A stretch of DNA of 32,785 nt from Halocafeteria seosinensis (Eukaryota > Sar > Bigyra > Bicosoecida), in the NCBI GenBank assembly GCA_001687465.1, contig LVLI01000129.1, positions 1 through 32,785 of the forward strand. Reading direction: 5' to 3'. Within the stretch, counting starts at the first letter, position 1, and every line of letters starts with the position of its first letter. Below the pieces are notes generated by a model that had not been told where the DNA came from, did not search any database, and worked only from the letters and a program-made list of their open reading frames with translations. A program made the translations under genes and the position numbers. This document shows positions 10,418 to 17,319 of this stretch, piece after piece.

Positions 10418-10597
10418 TGCTATATATAAGATGCTTTAGAAAATAAGATGCTTTCTTTAACGTATTACAGCGTTGCCTCGAACCCTGTAATAGCACCTAC
10501 AAGCGACTTAACCACGTGAAAGATACAAGCGAATTAAAATAATTCTATAGCATGTAGCTTTCAAGCGAAGCGGGGCAGAGCTTTTACGATGTATTTG

Positions 10598-10628
10598 GCT
10601 TGTAGTGCGTAACTACAATGACCGAGGA
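10598..10628 (+). repeat. Partial copy of dispersed viral intergenic repeat
   Basis: GCTTGTAGTGCGTAACTAC followed by AATGACCGAGG recurs 106 bp downstream (about 10704-10733) with one mismatch. This first copy lacks the closing arm of the palindrome. Confidence 0.6.
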
Positions 10629-10749
10629 CAGATGCTTTAAAAACCATCTGTATTACTTCAAACTCAAATAATTTTATTTCGCTGGTGGTTTGCGCGGTTA
10701 TTTCGCTTGTAGTGCGTGACTACAATGACCGAGGCGTCATTGAGCTTCA
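10629..10749 (+). repeat. Left arm of inverted repeat bracketing the packaging ATPase
   Basis: The arm contains a CAGATG...CATCTG hairpin (10629-10650), TATTACTTCAAACT, CTGGTGGTTTGCGCGG, and the palindrome CAATGACCGAGGCGTCATTG (10723-10742). The reverse complement of the entire order is found at 11685-11800 downstream of the ATPase. About 75-80% of positions appear to match by eye. Confidence 0.65.
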
Positions 10750-10860
10750 CAACCTTGCTCAAACGAAAGAGTGTTAATTCACCAAAACTGAAAACACTCT
10801 TTACTTCTGCGTTTATACAATAGAGTTTTCACTTTTTCTGAAAAGAAAGTATATAGAGCT

Positions 10861-11682
10861 ATGCCAAAACTATTACGCTCAGAAGATTACGATCCAAAAG
10901 AAACTATAGCCCTAGTAAAAAAGTTAGGGAATAAGTCAATACCAGATTCTGCTGTTAACTTACATGAAGAAAAGATAGATAAACCACCAGCTAGCAGTGC
11001 TGAAGCTGAAATAAACTTAAATGGAGATTACTTATTTTCATCTATCCCCCGAAATGTTGAGAAAGGGTTCGTATGTTACTGTGCGGGAAAACGTGGAGCT
11101 GGTAAAACAACTATGATGTGTAATTGGATTCATAATTATCGTGCTTTAACAGATAATCCAGTGTATTTAGTTAGTTCCAAAGAAAGCGACGAAACTATTG
11201 AAAAAGAAATAGGTGAAGAGGCTATTGAACGAATCCCCACTTCAGCTTTTGCTGAAAAATCTGAAGAAGAACAAGAAGAAGAAAGTGAAAAACCTGATAT
11301 TTCGCAATATGAAGACTGTCTTTTTTGCTTTGATGATTTTATGACCGATGAAAATCGGAGTGAAATATTGAGATTTATGAATAGTTTAGCTGAAAGAGGG
11401 AGAGACAGGAAAATATCTGTCTTTTGTATTTTCCACAATATAACTAATTCGCATACAACCAAATTAATTTTGACCGAAGCTGATTATTTCATTATTTTTC
11501 CCAAGACCCTAGGCAATCACAATTTTAGATACTTTGCTAAACATTATGGAAACATTGATGGAAAGCAACTTTTAAAACGCCTTAAACCTGAAAATTCTAT
11601 TTTAATATCTACAGTACCTAAATTCGTGGTAGCTTTACAAAGTTGCTTCTTACCAGATTATGTTTATGGGTTAGAAATTTGA
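10861..11682 (+). CDS. A32-like viral DNA-packaging ATPase
   Basis: This 273-residue protein is a P-loop ATPase of the FtsK/HerA-like A32 type that drives genome packaging in PLVs, virophages and large eukaryotic DNA viruses. Walker A is GKRGAGKT (residues 76-83). Walker B is CLFCFDDF with the acidic pair at 158-159. A sensor-like strand FCIFHN ends at residue 193. Size fits the short PLV/virophage versions. A Glu-rich insertion (residues about 118-148) separates the two Walker motifs. The start is supported by TATATAGAGCT immediately upstream. The gene stands alone on its strand and is bracketed by a ~120-bp inverted repeat. Confidence 0.88.
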   Translation: MPKLLRSEDYDPKETIALVKKLGNKSIPDSAVNLHEEKIDKPPASSAEAEINLNGDYLFSSIPRNVEKGFVCYCAGKRGAGKTTMMCNWIHNYRALTDNPVYLVSSKESDETIEKEIGEEAIERIPTSAFAEKSEEEQEEESEKPDISQYEDCLFCFDDFMTDENRSEILRFMNSLAERGRDRKISVFCIFHNITNSHTTKLILTEADYFIIFPKTLGNHNFRYFAKHYGNIDGKQLLKRLKPENSILISTVPKFVVALQSCFLPDYVYGLEI

Positions 11683-11684
11683 GT

Positions 11685-11806
11685 AAGTTCAATGACGCCT
11701 CGGTCATTTTAACTTCGGACTACAAGCTTAAAACCACGCTAACCACAGGCTATAATTTAGTTTAAGTTTGAAGTAATACAGATGGTTTTCAAAGCATCTG
11801 TGTTAG
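11685..11806 (-). repeat. Right arm of inverted repeat bracketing the ATPase
   Basis: It starts 3 bp after the ATPase stop. It contains CAATGACGCCTCGGTCATT (11690-11708), ACCACGCTAACCACAGGC, TTTGAAGTAATACAG and the hairpin CAGATG...CATCTG (11779-11800). The order is the mirror image of 10629-10749. Confidence 0.65.
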
Positions 11807-11840
11807 AAATTAAGAATAGTTTATAATTTTATAAACTATA

Positions 11841-12269
11841 ATGGATTCATTTGGAGTTAAGCCATATTTGGAAATTGATAAAGAATTACTAAAGTATGGA
11901 AAAAATCCTGAGAGGAGCAGGTATGTGTTAGACCTTTCCGAAAATTATTGTGGTAGTTTAGAATATTTAATAGGGGAACCACAAAANCTTCTAGAAAAAG
12001 CAGATCCTACCCTAATGAGTCAAAAAGGTTGTCTTCTTAATAATTCTGAATTTAAATTACCTTTCAAACAAGCAGAAATTAGTACTTTGAAAAACTATAG
12101 AAAATTTCCCAACTTTCAAGGGTATTATATTGTATCTATGTTTGCGAAATATAGGTATGCTCCAAATGGTGAAGTTAGGAAGAGTTGGAAAAGGTATATT
12201 TTTCCAGCACATAATTACAACAAGCATATAAACGGAAAGGTAGAACATTATTTTTTGGACGAGGGTTAG
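11841..12269 (+). CDS. Viral hypothetical protein, 142 residues
   Basis: Not recognised. It is a soluble-looking protein rich in Tyr, Lys and Asn, with no membrane segment. The C-terminal half (FQGYYIVSMFAKYRYAPNG, SWKRYIFPAHNYNK) looks like a small beta-rich domain. One base at 11987 is ambiguous, so one residue (about 49) is undetermined. The gene follows the ATPase in the same direction and meets the next gene tail to tail, with only 4 bp between stops. Confidence 0.6.
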   Translation: MDSFGVKPYLEIDKELLKYGKNPERSRYVLDLSENYCGSLEYLIGEPQXLLEKADPTLMSQKGCLLNNSEFKLPFKQAEISTLKNYRKFPNFQGYYIVSMFAKYRYAPNGEVRKSWKRYIFPAHNYNKHINGKVEHYFLDEG

Positions 12270-12273
12270 AAAT

Positions 12274-12831
12274 TTAATCGGATTCACTATCACTATCACT
12301 ATCACTGATTACATCTTGGATATTTTCATAACCTACAGCAAATTTAGGTCGTCCAATAAGCATTTTAGCCACTAGTTCTATCAGATTTAAAACATGAGGT
12401 GTATCTTCATGATCCATGTAGTCAGGAATGAAATCATCAATATCATCATGTCTGTCTTCTTTTCCCTTTCTTTTACCCCAGTTAGAAGGAGTAAAAACAT
12501 AATAATGAGGATACCAGAATGGAAGTAAAGAAGGAGTTTCATGTTTATCTCTTCCCCAAATACCTGAACCTTTATCAGGACCATATTTTCTTACATGCTG
12601 AGTGTCTTCATACATTATAGCTTTTAAATGGTTGTAATCTTCTCTTTTCTTTGGGTTCCTTTCATTAATATCTAGGGGTGGAGAATAGGCTCGGATTTGG
12701 AAACCATAGTTTTCAACCAACATGTTTATTAATGCTTTAGGAGGATCAATAACACAAATATTATACTTGTTACTTTCCAAAGCTATTACACTTAAAAACA
12801 CTTCTGTTTTAATTGTTCTAAAACTCATCAT
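12274..12831 (-). CDS. Viral hypothetical protein with acidic Ser-Asp tail
   Basis: Not recognised. The protein has 185 residues, with Trp/Tyr/Pro-rich middle segments (GSGIWGRDKHETPSLLPFWY) and a terminal SDSDSDSESD encoded by a CACTAT-type hexanucleotide run, a likely hotspot for length change. Two adjacent Met codons (12831 and 12828) follow TAATATATAAA, so either may start translation. It diverges from the gene at 12988 across a repeat-containing spacer and converges with the 142-residue gene. Confidence 0.6.
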   Translation of the reverse strand: MMSFRTIKTEVFLSVIALESNKYNICVIDPPKALINMLVENYGFQIRAYSPPLDINERNPKKREDYNHLKAIMYEDTQHVRKYGPDKGSGIWGRDKHETPSLLPFWYPHYYVFTPSNWGKRKGKEDRHDDIDDFIPDYMDHEDTPHVLNLIELVAKMLIGRPKFAVGYENIQDVISDSDSDSESD

Positions 12832-12902
12832 TTTATATATTACATATTTTAAAGTTAGTTATAATTTTAAAACGCGTAATATATAATGGTTTTATATAGC
12901 CA

Positions 12903-12975
12903 CAATGACGCCTCGGTCATTGTAGCGTCAGACTACATGCTAAATAACGTCGCAAACCACAAGCGAAATAATCTT
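12903..12975 (+). repeat. Dispersed viral intergenic repeat copy
   Basis: The palindrome CAATGACGCCTCGGTCATTG (12903-12922) is followed by TAGCGTCAGACTACATGC and CGCAAACCACAAGCGAAATA. The same order is found near 10723 (reverse), 11690 and 17174. Here it lies between two divergent genes. Confidence 0.7.
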
Positions 12976-12987
12976 GTAAAATAATAT

Positions 12988-13233
12988 ATGATGGATTTAT
13001 ATATTATAGTTTTACAACCGGAAGAATTGGGTTATGAGAAAATTGTAGAATTATATAATTGGTCTGGATTAACACAAATTTATTATGGATCTAGTTACCA
13101 ACCAGTAAGCGTTCAGGGTAGAACCCTCTTTCTATTCCTTAAGGAATTTCATCCTGATCCACAAATAAGGGAATTTTTAGGTAGTTTAACCCAGAAGTCC
13201 GAAAGTAGCAACGTTACCAACATCACGAGCTAA
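12988..13233 (+). CDS. Viral small hypothetical protein, 81 residues
   Basis: Not recognised. It starts behind AATATATG with a double Met. It encodes a compact sequence (YIIVLQPEELGYEKIVELYN, GRTLFLFLKEFHPDPQIREF) that looks like a folded alpha/beta domain. Its last 16 codons overlap the 3' end of the convergent gene at 13186-13602, which fits the tight packing of the block. Confidence 0.5.
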   Translation: MMDLYIIVLQPEELGYEKIVELYNWSGLTQIYYGSSYQPVSVQGRTLFLFLKEFHPDPQIREFLGSLTQKSESSNVTNITS

Positions 13234-13602
13234 ACTACCAATATTTTTGGCATCACCTCCGCCTTTTTTAGGTTCATAAAGACCCTCTTTTTTAACAAGA
13301 TGGGACGCTTTAGGTAGTGAAACCCCGCGTTGTTTCATTATTTGAGCCACTAGTTCTCCTCTATTATGGAGTGATTTGTTTTTTCTAGTGCCCCGCTTCG
13401 CTTGAGATTTTCCTTTCTTACCTTTAGCACCTCCAGACTTACCTGCTCCAGCAAGACCTTCTAAAAATCCGGAAAAACCACCCCCAACGCGAGATACTTC
13501 TTCGATGAATTCTTCCCCTTTTCCTGCTTTATCCAGTTCATCATATAACTGACTAAGAAGTTTTTTCGCACTACTTTTAGTTAGTTTCTTTCCTTTCGCC
13601 AT
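13186..13602 (-). CDS. Basic Gly/Lys-rich viral protein, putative DNA-binding or virion protein
   Basis: The 138-residue protein starts MAKGKKLTKSSAKK behind TATATAAGAAAT. The order is a short helical segment (LLSQLYDELDKAGKGEEFIEE), a Gly/Ala/Lys linker (residues about 45-80, very basic) and a helix-turn-helix-like stretch GELVAQIMKQRGVSLPKA followed by HLVKKEGLY. Small basic proteins of this make-up are common as virion or DNA-condensing components in PLVs and giant viruses, but no family can be named. The 3' end overlaps the gene at 12988. Confidence 0.6.
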   Translation of the reverse strand: MAKGKKLTKSSAKKLLSQLYDELDKAGKGEEFIEEVSRVGGGFSGFLEGLAGAGKSGGAKGKKGKSQAKRGTRKNKSLHNRGELVAQIMKQRGVSLPKASHLVKKEGLYEPKKGGGDAKNIGSLARDVGNVATFGLLG

Positions 13603-13614
13603 ATTTCTTATATA

Positions 13615-14130
13615 TTATGTACTAACATATTTTTTACACTTATTTGTCTTTTGATGTCGCGTTTTATTTGTTTTACAAACTAGAGAACCACAATGCTCGC
13701 ATTCAATTTTTTCTGCTTTAAGTTGATTAAAGTAATCTTTAAACTTTTCTTTGTATTGTTTATTAGACTGTTGATAATGTTCTTTATTGTCTTTTCTCCA
13801 TTCTTTTATGCTTCTAGTAGGTATAACTTGGTTAGCTTTCGGTTGATAGTATTCTATCCATTCACGTTCTCTCCGTTCCAGTTCTAATTTAGTATTACAG
13901 GGGTAATATTCAATTAAGACCATTGTGAAGTTTTCCCAACCTCCATTTTCACGAATTAATTGATAGAAAAAGGAATGGTGGTGGTAAGAATCGTTTGGGT
14001 TTTTAGATGCGTCCTTGTGTTGTTGTTTCCTTTTTCTGAAATTGGTAGTAGAACCCACGTAATAAATTTCTGAGGAATCTAAAGGGACAATTTTATAGAT
14101 TAATCCGTTATTATAATCTGTTTTTGGCAT
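13615..14130 (-). CDS. GIY-YIG endonuclease with C-terminal zinc finger
   Basis: This is a single-domain nuclease of the GIY-YIG superfamily that cuts DNA. The GIY-like GLIYKI (residues 9-14) and YYVGST (23-28) strands are followed by RKRKQQH with the catalytic Arg, then ELERREREW (83-91) with the metal-binding Glu. A basic linker leads to CEHCGSLV...H..C (C144, C147, H159, C165), a likely zinc finger for DNA binding. I chose the Met at 14130 because TTATATCACA precedes it directly and because an upstream Met (14172) would overlap the neighbour. GIY-YIG genes are frequent in PLVs and large DNA viruses, either as resolvases or as homing-type enzymes. Confidence 0.82.
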   Translation of the reverse strand: MPKTDYNNGLIYKIVPLDSSEIYYVGSTTNFRKRKQQHKDASKNPNDSYHHHSFFYQLIRENGGWENFTMVLIEYYPCNTKLELERREREWIEYYQPKANQVIPTRSIKEWRKDNKEHYQQSNKQYKEKFKDYFNQLKAEKIECEHCGSLVCKTNKTRHQKTNKCKKYVST

Positions 14131-14155
14131 TGTGATATAATGTGCTAATTTGTCT

Positions 14156-14515
14156 TTAAATAGAAAAATCAATATTTAGTTGTTGTAACTTTTGTTTGGT
14201 TTTTTGGTTTAATAAGTCTACGGTTTTTTGATGTAAATCAGATATTTCTTTGAAACTTGAATTATCTAGAATTTGGTTTAGTTCTTTAACGAGTTTTTTG
14301 TTTTTGGGGTATTGTCCGAAACTGATCCAATACCATTTTTTCACCCCCTCTAAAGCTGATCTAAAGTGAGAAGATCTTATACCGATCTTTTCTTGTTCTA
14401 ATAAAGTCTCTAATACACTCAGAGATTCCCTAATTTGATGTAAAGAACCTAAAGCCGTGTCGTTTAAAATTTCCAATATTTTAGAGTTTGATTTCCCTTC
14501 CTTTTGTTCTAACAT
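14156..14515 (-). CDS. Viral hypothetical helical protein, 119 residues
   Basis: Not recognised. Predicted to be mostly helical, with leucine-rich heptad-like stretches (HQIRESLSVLETLLEQEKIG and ISDLHQKTVDLLNQKTKQKL) and a central aromatic segment KKWYWISFGQYP. It is part of a run of minus-strand genes from 13615 to 16233, with a 25-bp gap to the nuclease start downstream. Confidence 0.55.
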   Translation of the reverse strand: MLEQKEGKSNSKILEILNDTALGSLHQIRESLSVLETLLEQEKIGIRSSHFRSALEGVKKWYWISFGQYPKNKKLVKELNQILDNSSFKEISDLHQKTVDLLNQKTKQKLQQLNIDFSI

Positions 14516-14534
14516 ATAAAATCTCTTTAATGCT

Positions 14535-15038
14535 TTATAATACTGTTTTTCTTCTATTTTTTTCGTTATAATCCTCTTTTAAAGTCCTTTTGATATCTTT
14601 AGTGGATTTACCTGTCCCATATTGGATAAGATTTGTGAATTCATGAAACTGTCCCGTACTAGGTAAAAATCCTATTAAGTCAACTTTGAACTTTGATCGT
14701 GTATCTTTGATAGCTGTTGTAAATTTGACTCCATCTTTTTTACCCCTTATAATATCTTCAGGACTCCATCTTATAGGTTCTCCATTCTTTTGACCTGCTT
14801 TGATATCTGTAACCCAGAGATTGGGTTTCTGTTTTATTTCGTTTATTTTTTCCTTTAGTTGTGTCCAGACTTTTGTAGCTGAAATATTTTTAGGTATTTT
14901 TTCATTCAAATCGTAGTCCATTGTATAAATTAAGTTAGGGTTTTGCTGAGAACCAACTAATTTAGCTCCCTTTGTGAAGCTTAGAAGATTCATATAACTT
15001 TTCTCCTTAGTGGTCAAAAATAATTTACGTTCTGACAT
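14535..15038 (-). CDS. Putative viral nucleotidyltransferase-fold protein
   Basis: A GS signature (G29-S30), ten residues, then MDYDLNE with D41/D43, and later WVTDIKAG with D78, follow the layout of the nucleotidyltransferase superfamily: GS, DxD, third carboxylate. The rest (RSKFKVDLIGFLPSTGQFHE) would form the continuing sheet. Substrate and role are unknown. The Met at 15038 is preferred over 15098, because the extension is hydrophobic, unlike the rest, and because CAATTATAGA sits just before 15038. 167 residues. The fold call is by motif only. Confidence 0.45.
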   Translation of the reverse strand: MSERKLFLTTKEKSYMNLLSFTKGAKLVGSQQNPNLIYTMDYDLNEKIPKNISATKVWTQLKEKINEIKQKPNLWVTDIKAGQKNGEPIRWSPEDIIRGKKDGVKFTTAIKDTRSKFKVDLIGFLPSTGQFHEFTNLIQYGTGKSTKDIKRTLKEDYNEKNRRKTVL

Positions 15039-15094
15039 TCTATAATTGATTTTAAGAAAAAACCAAAAGTGGAAACACAATAAAAACTCTATGA

Positions 15095-15535
15095 TCATAC
15101 TGTGTATTCAAATACTTGATTAGTTGGTTTATTTGCTTTAAATTCTTGAACTTCTTCATAACTTTGCTTTCCACCTCCAATTCGGACAAGAATATCAATT
15201 AAATTTAAAAAATATTTGGATTCATCCCCGTGTTTTTTCCCAATTTCAACTCTTTTAACATTTTCAAACCTAGTTTTAACTTGGGAAGAACAGATTTGTA
15301 TTCTTTCGCAATTACTAAGTTGCTCAAAAACTCGTTGAGGAACGTGTCCACCCCCACTAACAATTACTAAATCAGCATTTGGATAATGGTTAGTAATTGT
15401 ATTATAAACTTCATCAATTTTCTTATTAATTTCATCATCATTAAGTATCCCGTAACGAGATGTTCCAACAAATCCAACAAATAAACTGGTAGATGGTTTA
15501 TAAATAATTGGAGCTTTTCTATCAATTATTTCCAT
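15095..15535 (-). CDS. SLOG/LOG-like Rossmann protein, possible nucleotide-ligand binder
   Basis: The 146-residue protein has a first strand FVGFVGTSRYG (residues 19-29), a strand-loop DLVIVSGGGHVP (55-66) and a final LVRIGGGKQSYEEV (116-129). Gly-rich turns in these places, and the closing GGG..S.EE segment, resemble the SLOG superfamily (DprA, LOG, TIR-associated ligand sensors), which binds nucleotides or nucleotide-derived signals. There is no membrane part and no fused effector domain. It is cotranscribed in direction with its neighbours. Presence in a PLV-like element is unusual to my knowledge. It could also be another Rossmann-type enzyme. Confidence 0.45.
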   Translation of the reverse strand: MEIIDRKAPIIYKPSTSLFVGFVGTSRYGILNDDEINKKIDEVYNTITNHYPNADLVIVSGGGHVPQRVFEQLSNCERIQICSSQVKTRFENVKRVEIGKKHGDESKYFLNLIDILVRIGGGKQSYEEVQEFKANKPTNQVFEYTV

Positions 15536-15579
15536 TTTCTTTATAACTTTTTATAAAGAAAATATTTCAAGATTTAAAC

Positions 15580-16233
15580 TTACCTAACTATCTTTTTTAC
15601 TGTTCGACTATAAAGTGGATACACAGTCATTTTGTGATTAATGTTACCTAAATCACACCAGCTTTTATAAGCATCTTTGCTTTTTACAGGTTCAATTTGA
15701 TAATAATACTTTTTCTCCCAAGTGAAAGATCTGTAAATCATTAAAGGAATAGGTAATTTAAATTCGTTTGGTGGCTTGTTCTCTTTCTTCATCCAAGCTC
15801 CAAAAACAGGTCTAGAAGCTACATATTCTATCTTTTCTACTTTGGTGCTGGACTCTAATTTAGGATGAATAATATAATTTAGAGTTTGCTGAAGTTTTAA
15901 ACAATCCTCTTGTCTTAAAGCTAACCAAGGAAAAATTATCCAAATTTCTTTATCTTTCCGTCCTACATATATTAACTGTTTCTCACCCATTAGGTCTAGT
16001 CTTACTTCCACAAGATGATAAATCTTTCTTAACCAATCGCTGATTTCTCTTTTCTTAGGTAGTTTTTTCACTTTTAGTGAAAACCAAAGTGGTAAAACCT
16101 TTTCTTTATCTTCCGTGTCAACATATTCATAGAGTGGATAACAACAACACCCTTCTAAACTCGTGTTAATTTCCGATCTTTTTAAAATCAGTTTTCGCTC
16201 TCTTTCATCATAATGACTATAATTCTTTTCCAT
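15580..16233 (-). CDS. Viral hypothetical protein, 217 residues
   Basis: Not recognised. Lys-rich, with segments such as EKVLPLWFSLKVKKLPKKRE, KQLIYVGRKDKEIWIIFPWL and AYKSWCDLGNINHKM. The alternation of strands and a central helix suggests a folded enzymatic or structural domain, but no catalytic motif is clear. The gene starts 17 bp from the divergent lipase gene, and the two probably share a promoter. Confidence 0.6.
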   Translation of the reverse strand: MEKNYSHYDERERKLILKRSEINTSLEGCCCYPLYEYVDTEDKEKVLPLWFSLKVKKLPKKREISDWLRKIYHLVEVRLDLMGEKQLIYVGRKDKEIWIIFPWLALRQEDCLKLQQTLNYIIHPKLESSTKVEKIEYVASRPVFGAWMKKENKPPNEFKLPIPLMIYRSFTWEKKYYYQIEPVKSKDAYKSWCDLGNINHKMTVYPLYSRTVKKIVR

Positions 16234-16250
16234 CCTTATATTATAAGAAT
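16234..16250. promoter_or_regulatory. Compact bidirectional promoter between divergent genes
   Basis: The whole spacer between two start codons is 17 bp and reads CCTTATATTATAAGAAT. Its CTTATATTATAAG core is almost palindromic and offers the TATA-like motif to both genes. Confidence 0.5.
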
Positions 16251-17168
16251 ATGAATAAAGCTTTGAATATTATCGCACAATTAACACAAGGCGTAGATGA
16301 TGCCACTTCACTGAGAAAAAAGCCTAAAAAAGAAGGTAAAAAGCAGAAAAAGGAGGAAGGTAAGAATAATGATAGATTTATAGGTCGGGAAAGTAAACCT
16401 GATTTTGATAGTAAAAGCTGTAAAACTCCCAGTGATGAAGTTTATTTTCAAATTGCTAAGGCTTCCTATCAACTCCCTAAAGAGAGACCTAAACTAATAA
16501 ACCGTACCTATGAATATCAAAAAGACCTTTCCACCAAAACTGTTTGTCTCTATATTGATAAGTTAAATAATTCGGCTGTGCTAGGATTCAGAGGAACCAA
16601 CGTAAGTGACCCAATGGATTTAGTAGCCGATACTAAAATCGCTTTCAATAAATTAAATGAAACTCCACGCTTTCAAGATGATGCTCAAACAGTTACCAAA
16701 ATTTTGGAAAGGTTCAAAGATAAGGATTTTTGCTTTTTCTCCGTGGGTCATTCACTTGGAAACGCTGTTCAGCTACAAATAGATCGTGAATTTGGTCGCT
16801 TTATTAAAAGTGGTAGAGGATACAACGGTGCTCTTCAGCCTAAGGATGTGGTAGAGTCACCGAAAAAGTTTAATTATTGGTATATCAAGGGTGATCCCTT
16901 GTATATGTATAGTGGGAGACTCTTAAGAAGAAACTTATCTGTTTTTCCCCGAGTGTCTAAGAAGTCAGTTCAAAATCATTCTTTAGAGAATTTTCAAGGA
17001 TTGACTAAAAACGATACTTTAAAGAAAGGAGGAGCTAAAACATCCAAGAAACCTCCTACTAAGAAAGATCTAGCACAAATTGGATTTGGTTGTAAGTCAC
17101 ACAGAATGGTTAATGGATTACCTAAACCTGTTCACGATTTTCACAAGACACTGGAGGCAATGAATTAA
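16251..17168 (+). CDS. Viral class-3-type lipase (alpha/beta hydrolase)
   Basis: This is a putative esterase/lipase of 305 residues. After a Lys-rich N-terminus (20-45), the core has the oxyanion-side LGFRGT (about 111-116), the nucleophile elbow VGHSLG with Ser168, a candidate Asp in KGDPLY (about 214) and a candidate His in QNHSLENF (about 243). This matches the lipase-3 fold, reported in several PLVs and giant viruses, possibly for host membrane penetration. A basic GGAKTSKKPPTKKD tail follows. It starts behind TTATAAGAAT. Partial copies of this gene occur at 10206-10288 and 31056-31294, so it is part of a duplicated arm. Confidence 0.75.
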   Translation: MNKALNIIAQLTQGVDDATSLRKKPKKEGKKQKKEEGKNNDRFIGRESKPDFDSKSCKTPSDEVYFQIAKASYQLPKERPKLINRTYEYQKDLSTKTVCLYIDKLNNSAVLGFRGTNVSDPMDLVADTKIAFNKLNETPRFQDDAQTVTKILERFKDKDFCFFSVGHSLGNAVQLQIDREFGRFIKSGRGYNGALQPKDVVESPKKFNYWYIKGDPLYMYSGRLLRRNLSVFPRVSKKSVQNHSLENFQGLTKNDTLKKGGAKTSKKPPTKKDLAQIGFGCKSHRMVNGLPKPVHDFHKTLEAMN

Positions 17169-17173
17169 TAGCT

Positions 17174-17290
17174 CAATGACGCCTCGGTCATTGTAGCGTC
17201 GGACTACAAGCGAAAACAACTAGTAAAGCTACATGCGAAATAAAAGTTTTCTTTTTGACACTTCTTTTTCTTTTCCAAAAGAAAAAGAGT
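17174..17290 (+). repeat. Dispersed viral intergenic repeat, absent from the other arm
   Basis: It begins with CAATGACGCCTCGGTCATTG (17174-17193), then TAGCGTCGGACTACAAGCG, and ends with a hairpin. In the inverted arm the corresponding place (31052-31062) passes directly from GCTCAAT to AAAATGTCTAG, so about 113 bp of this copy are missing there. Confidence 0.65.
17264..17287 (+). terminator. Perfect 11-bp hairpin between lipase and fibre genes
   Basis: CTTTTTCTTTT, a two-base loop CC, then AAAAGAAAAAG. It may act in transcription termination or 3'-end formation of the lipase mRNA, but its function is inferred from position only. Confidence 0.4.
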
Positions 17291-17304
17291 AAAATGTCTA
17301 GACT

Positions 17305-17319
17305 TAATATATATAAAGA
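17305..17319 (+). promoter_or_regulatory. TATA-like start motif of the fibre gene
   Basis: TAATATATATAAAGA directly precedes the ATG. The same sequence precedes the right-arm fibre start (31029-31043), and similar motifs lie before most viral starts (10417, 10861, 12828, 12988, 13602, 14130, 16251, 22152, 25430). Confidence 0.5.
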
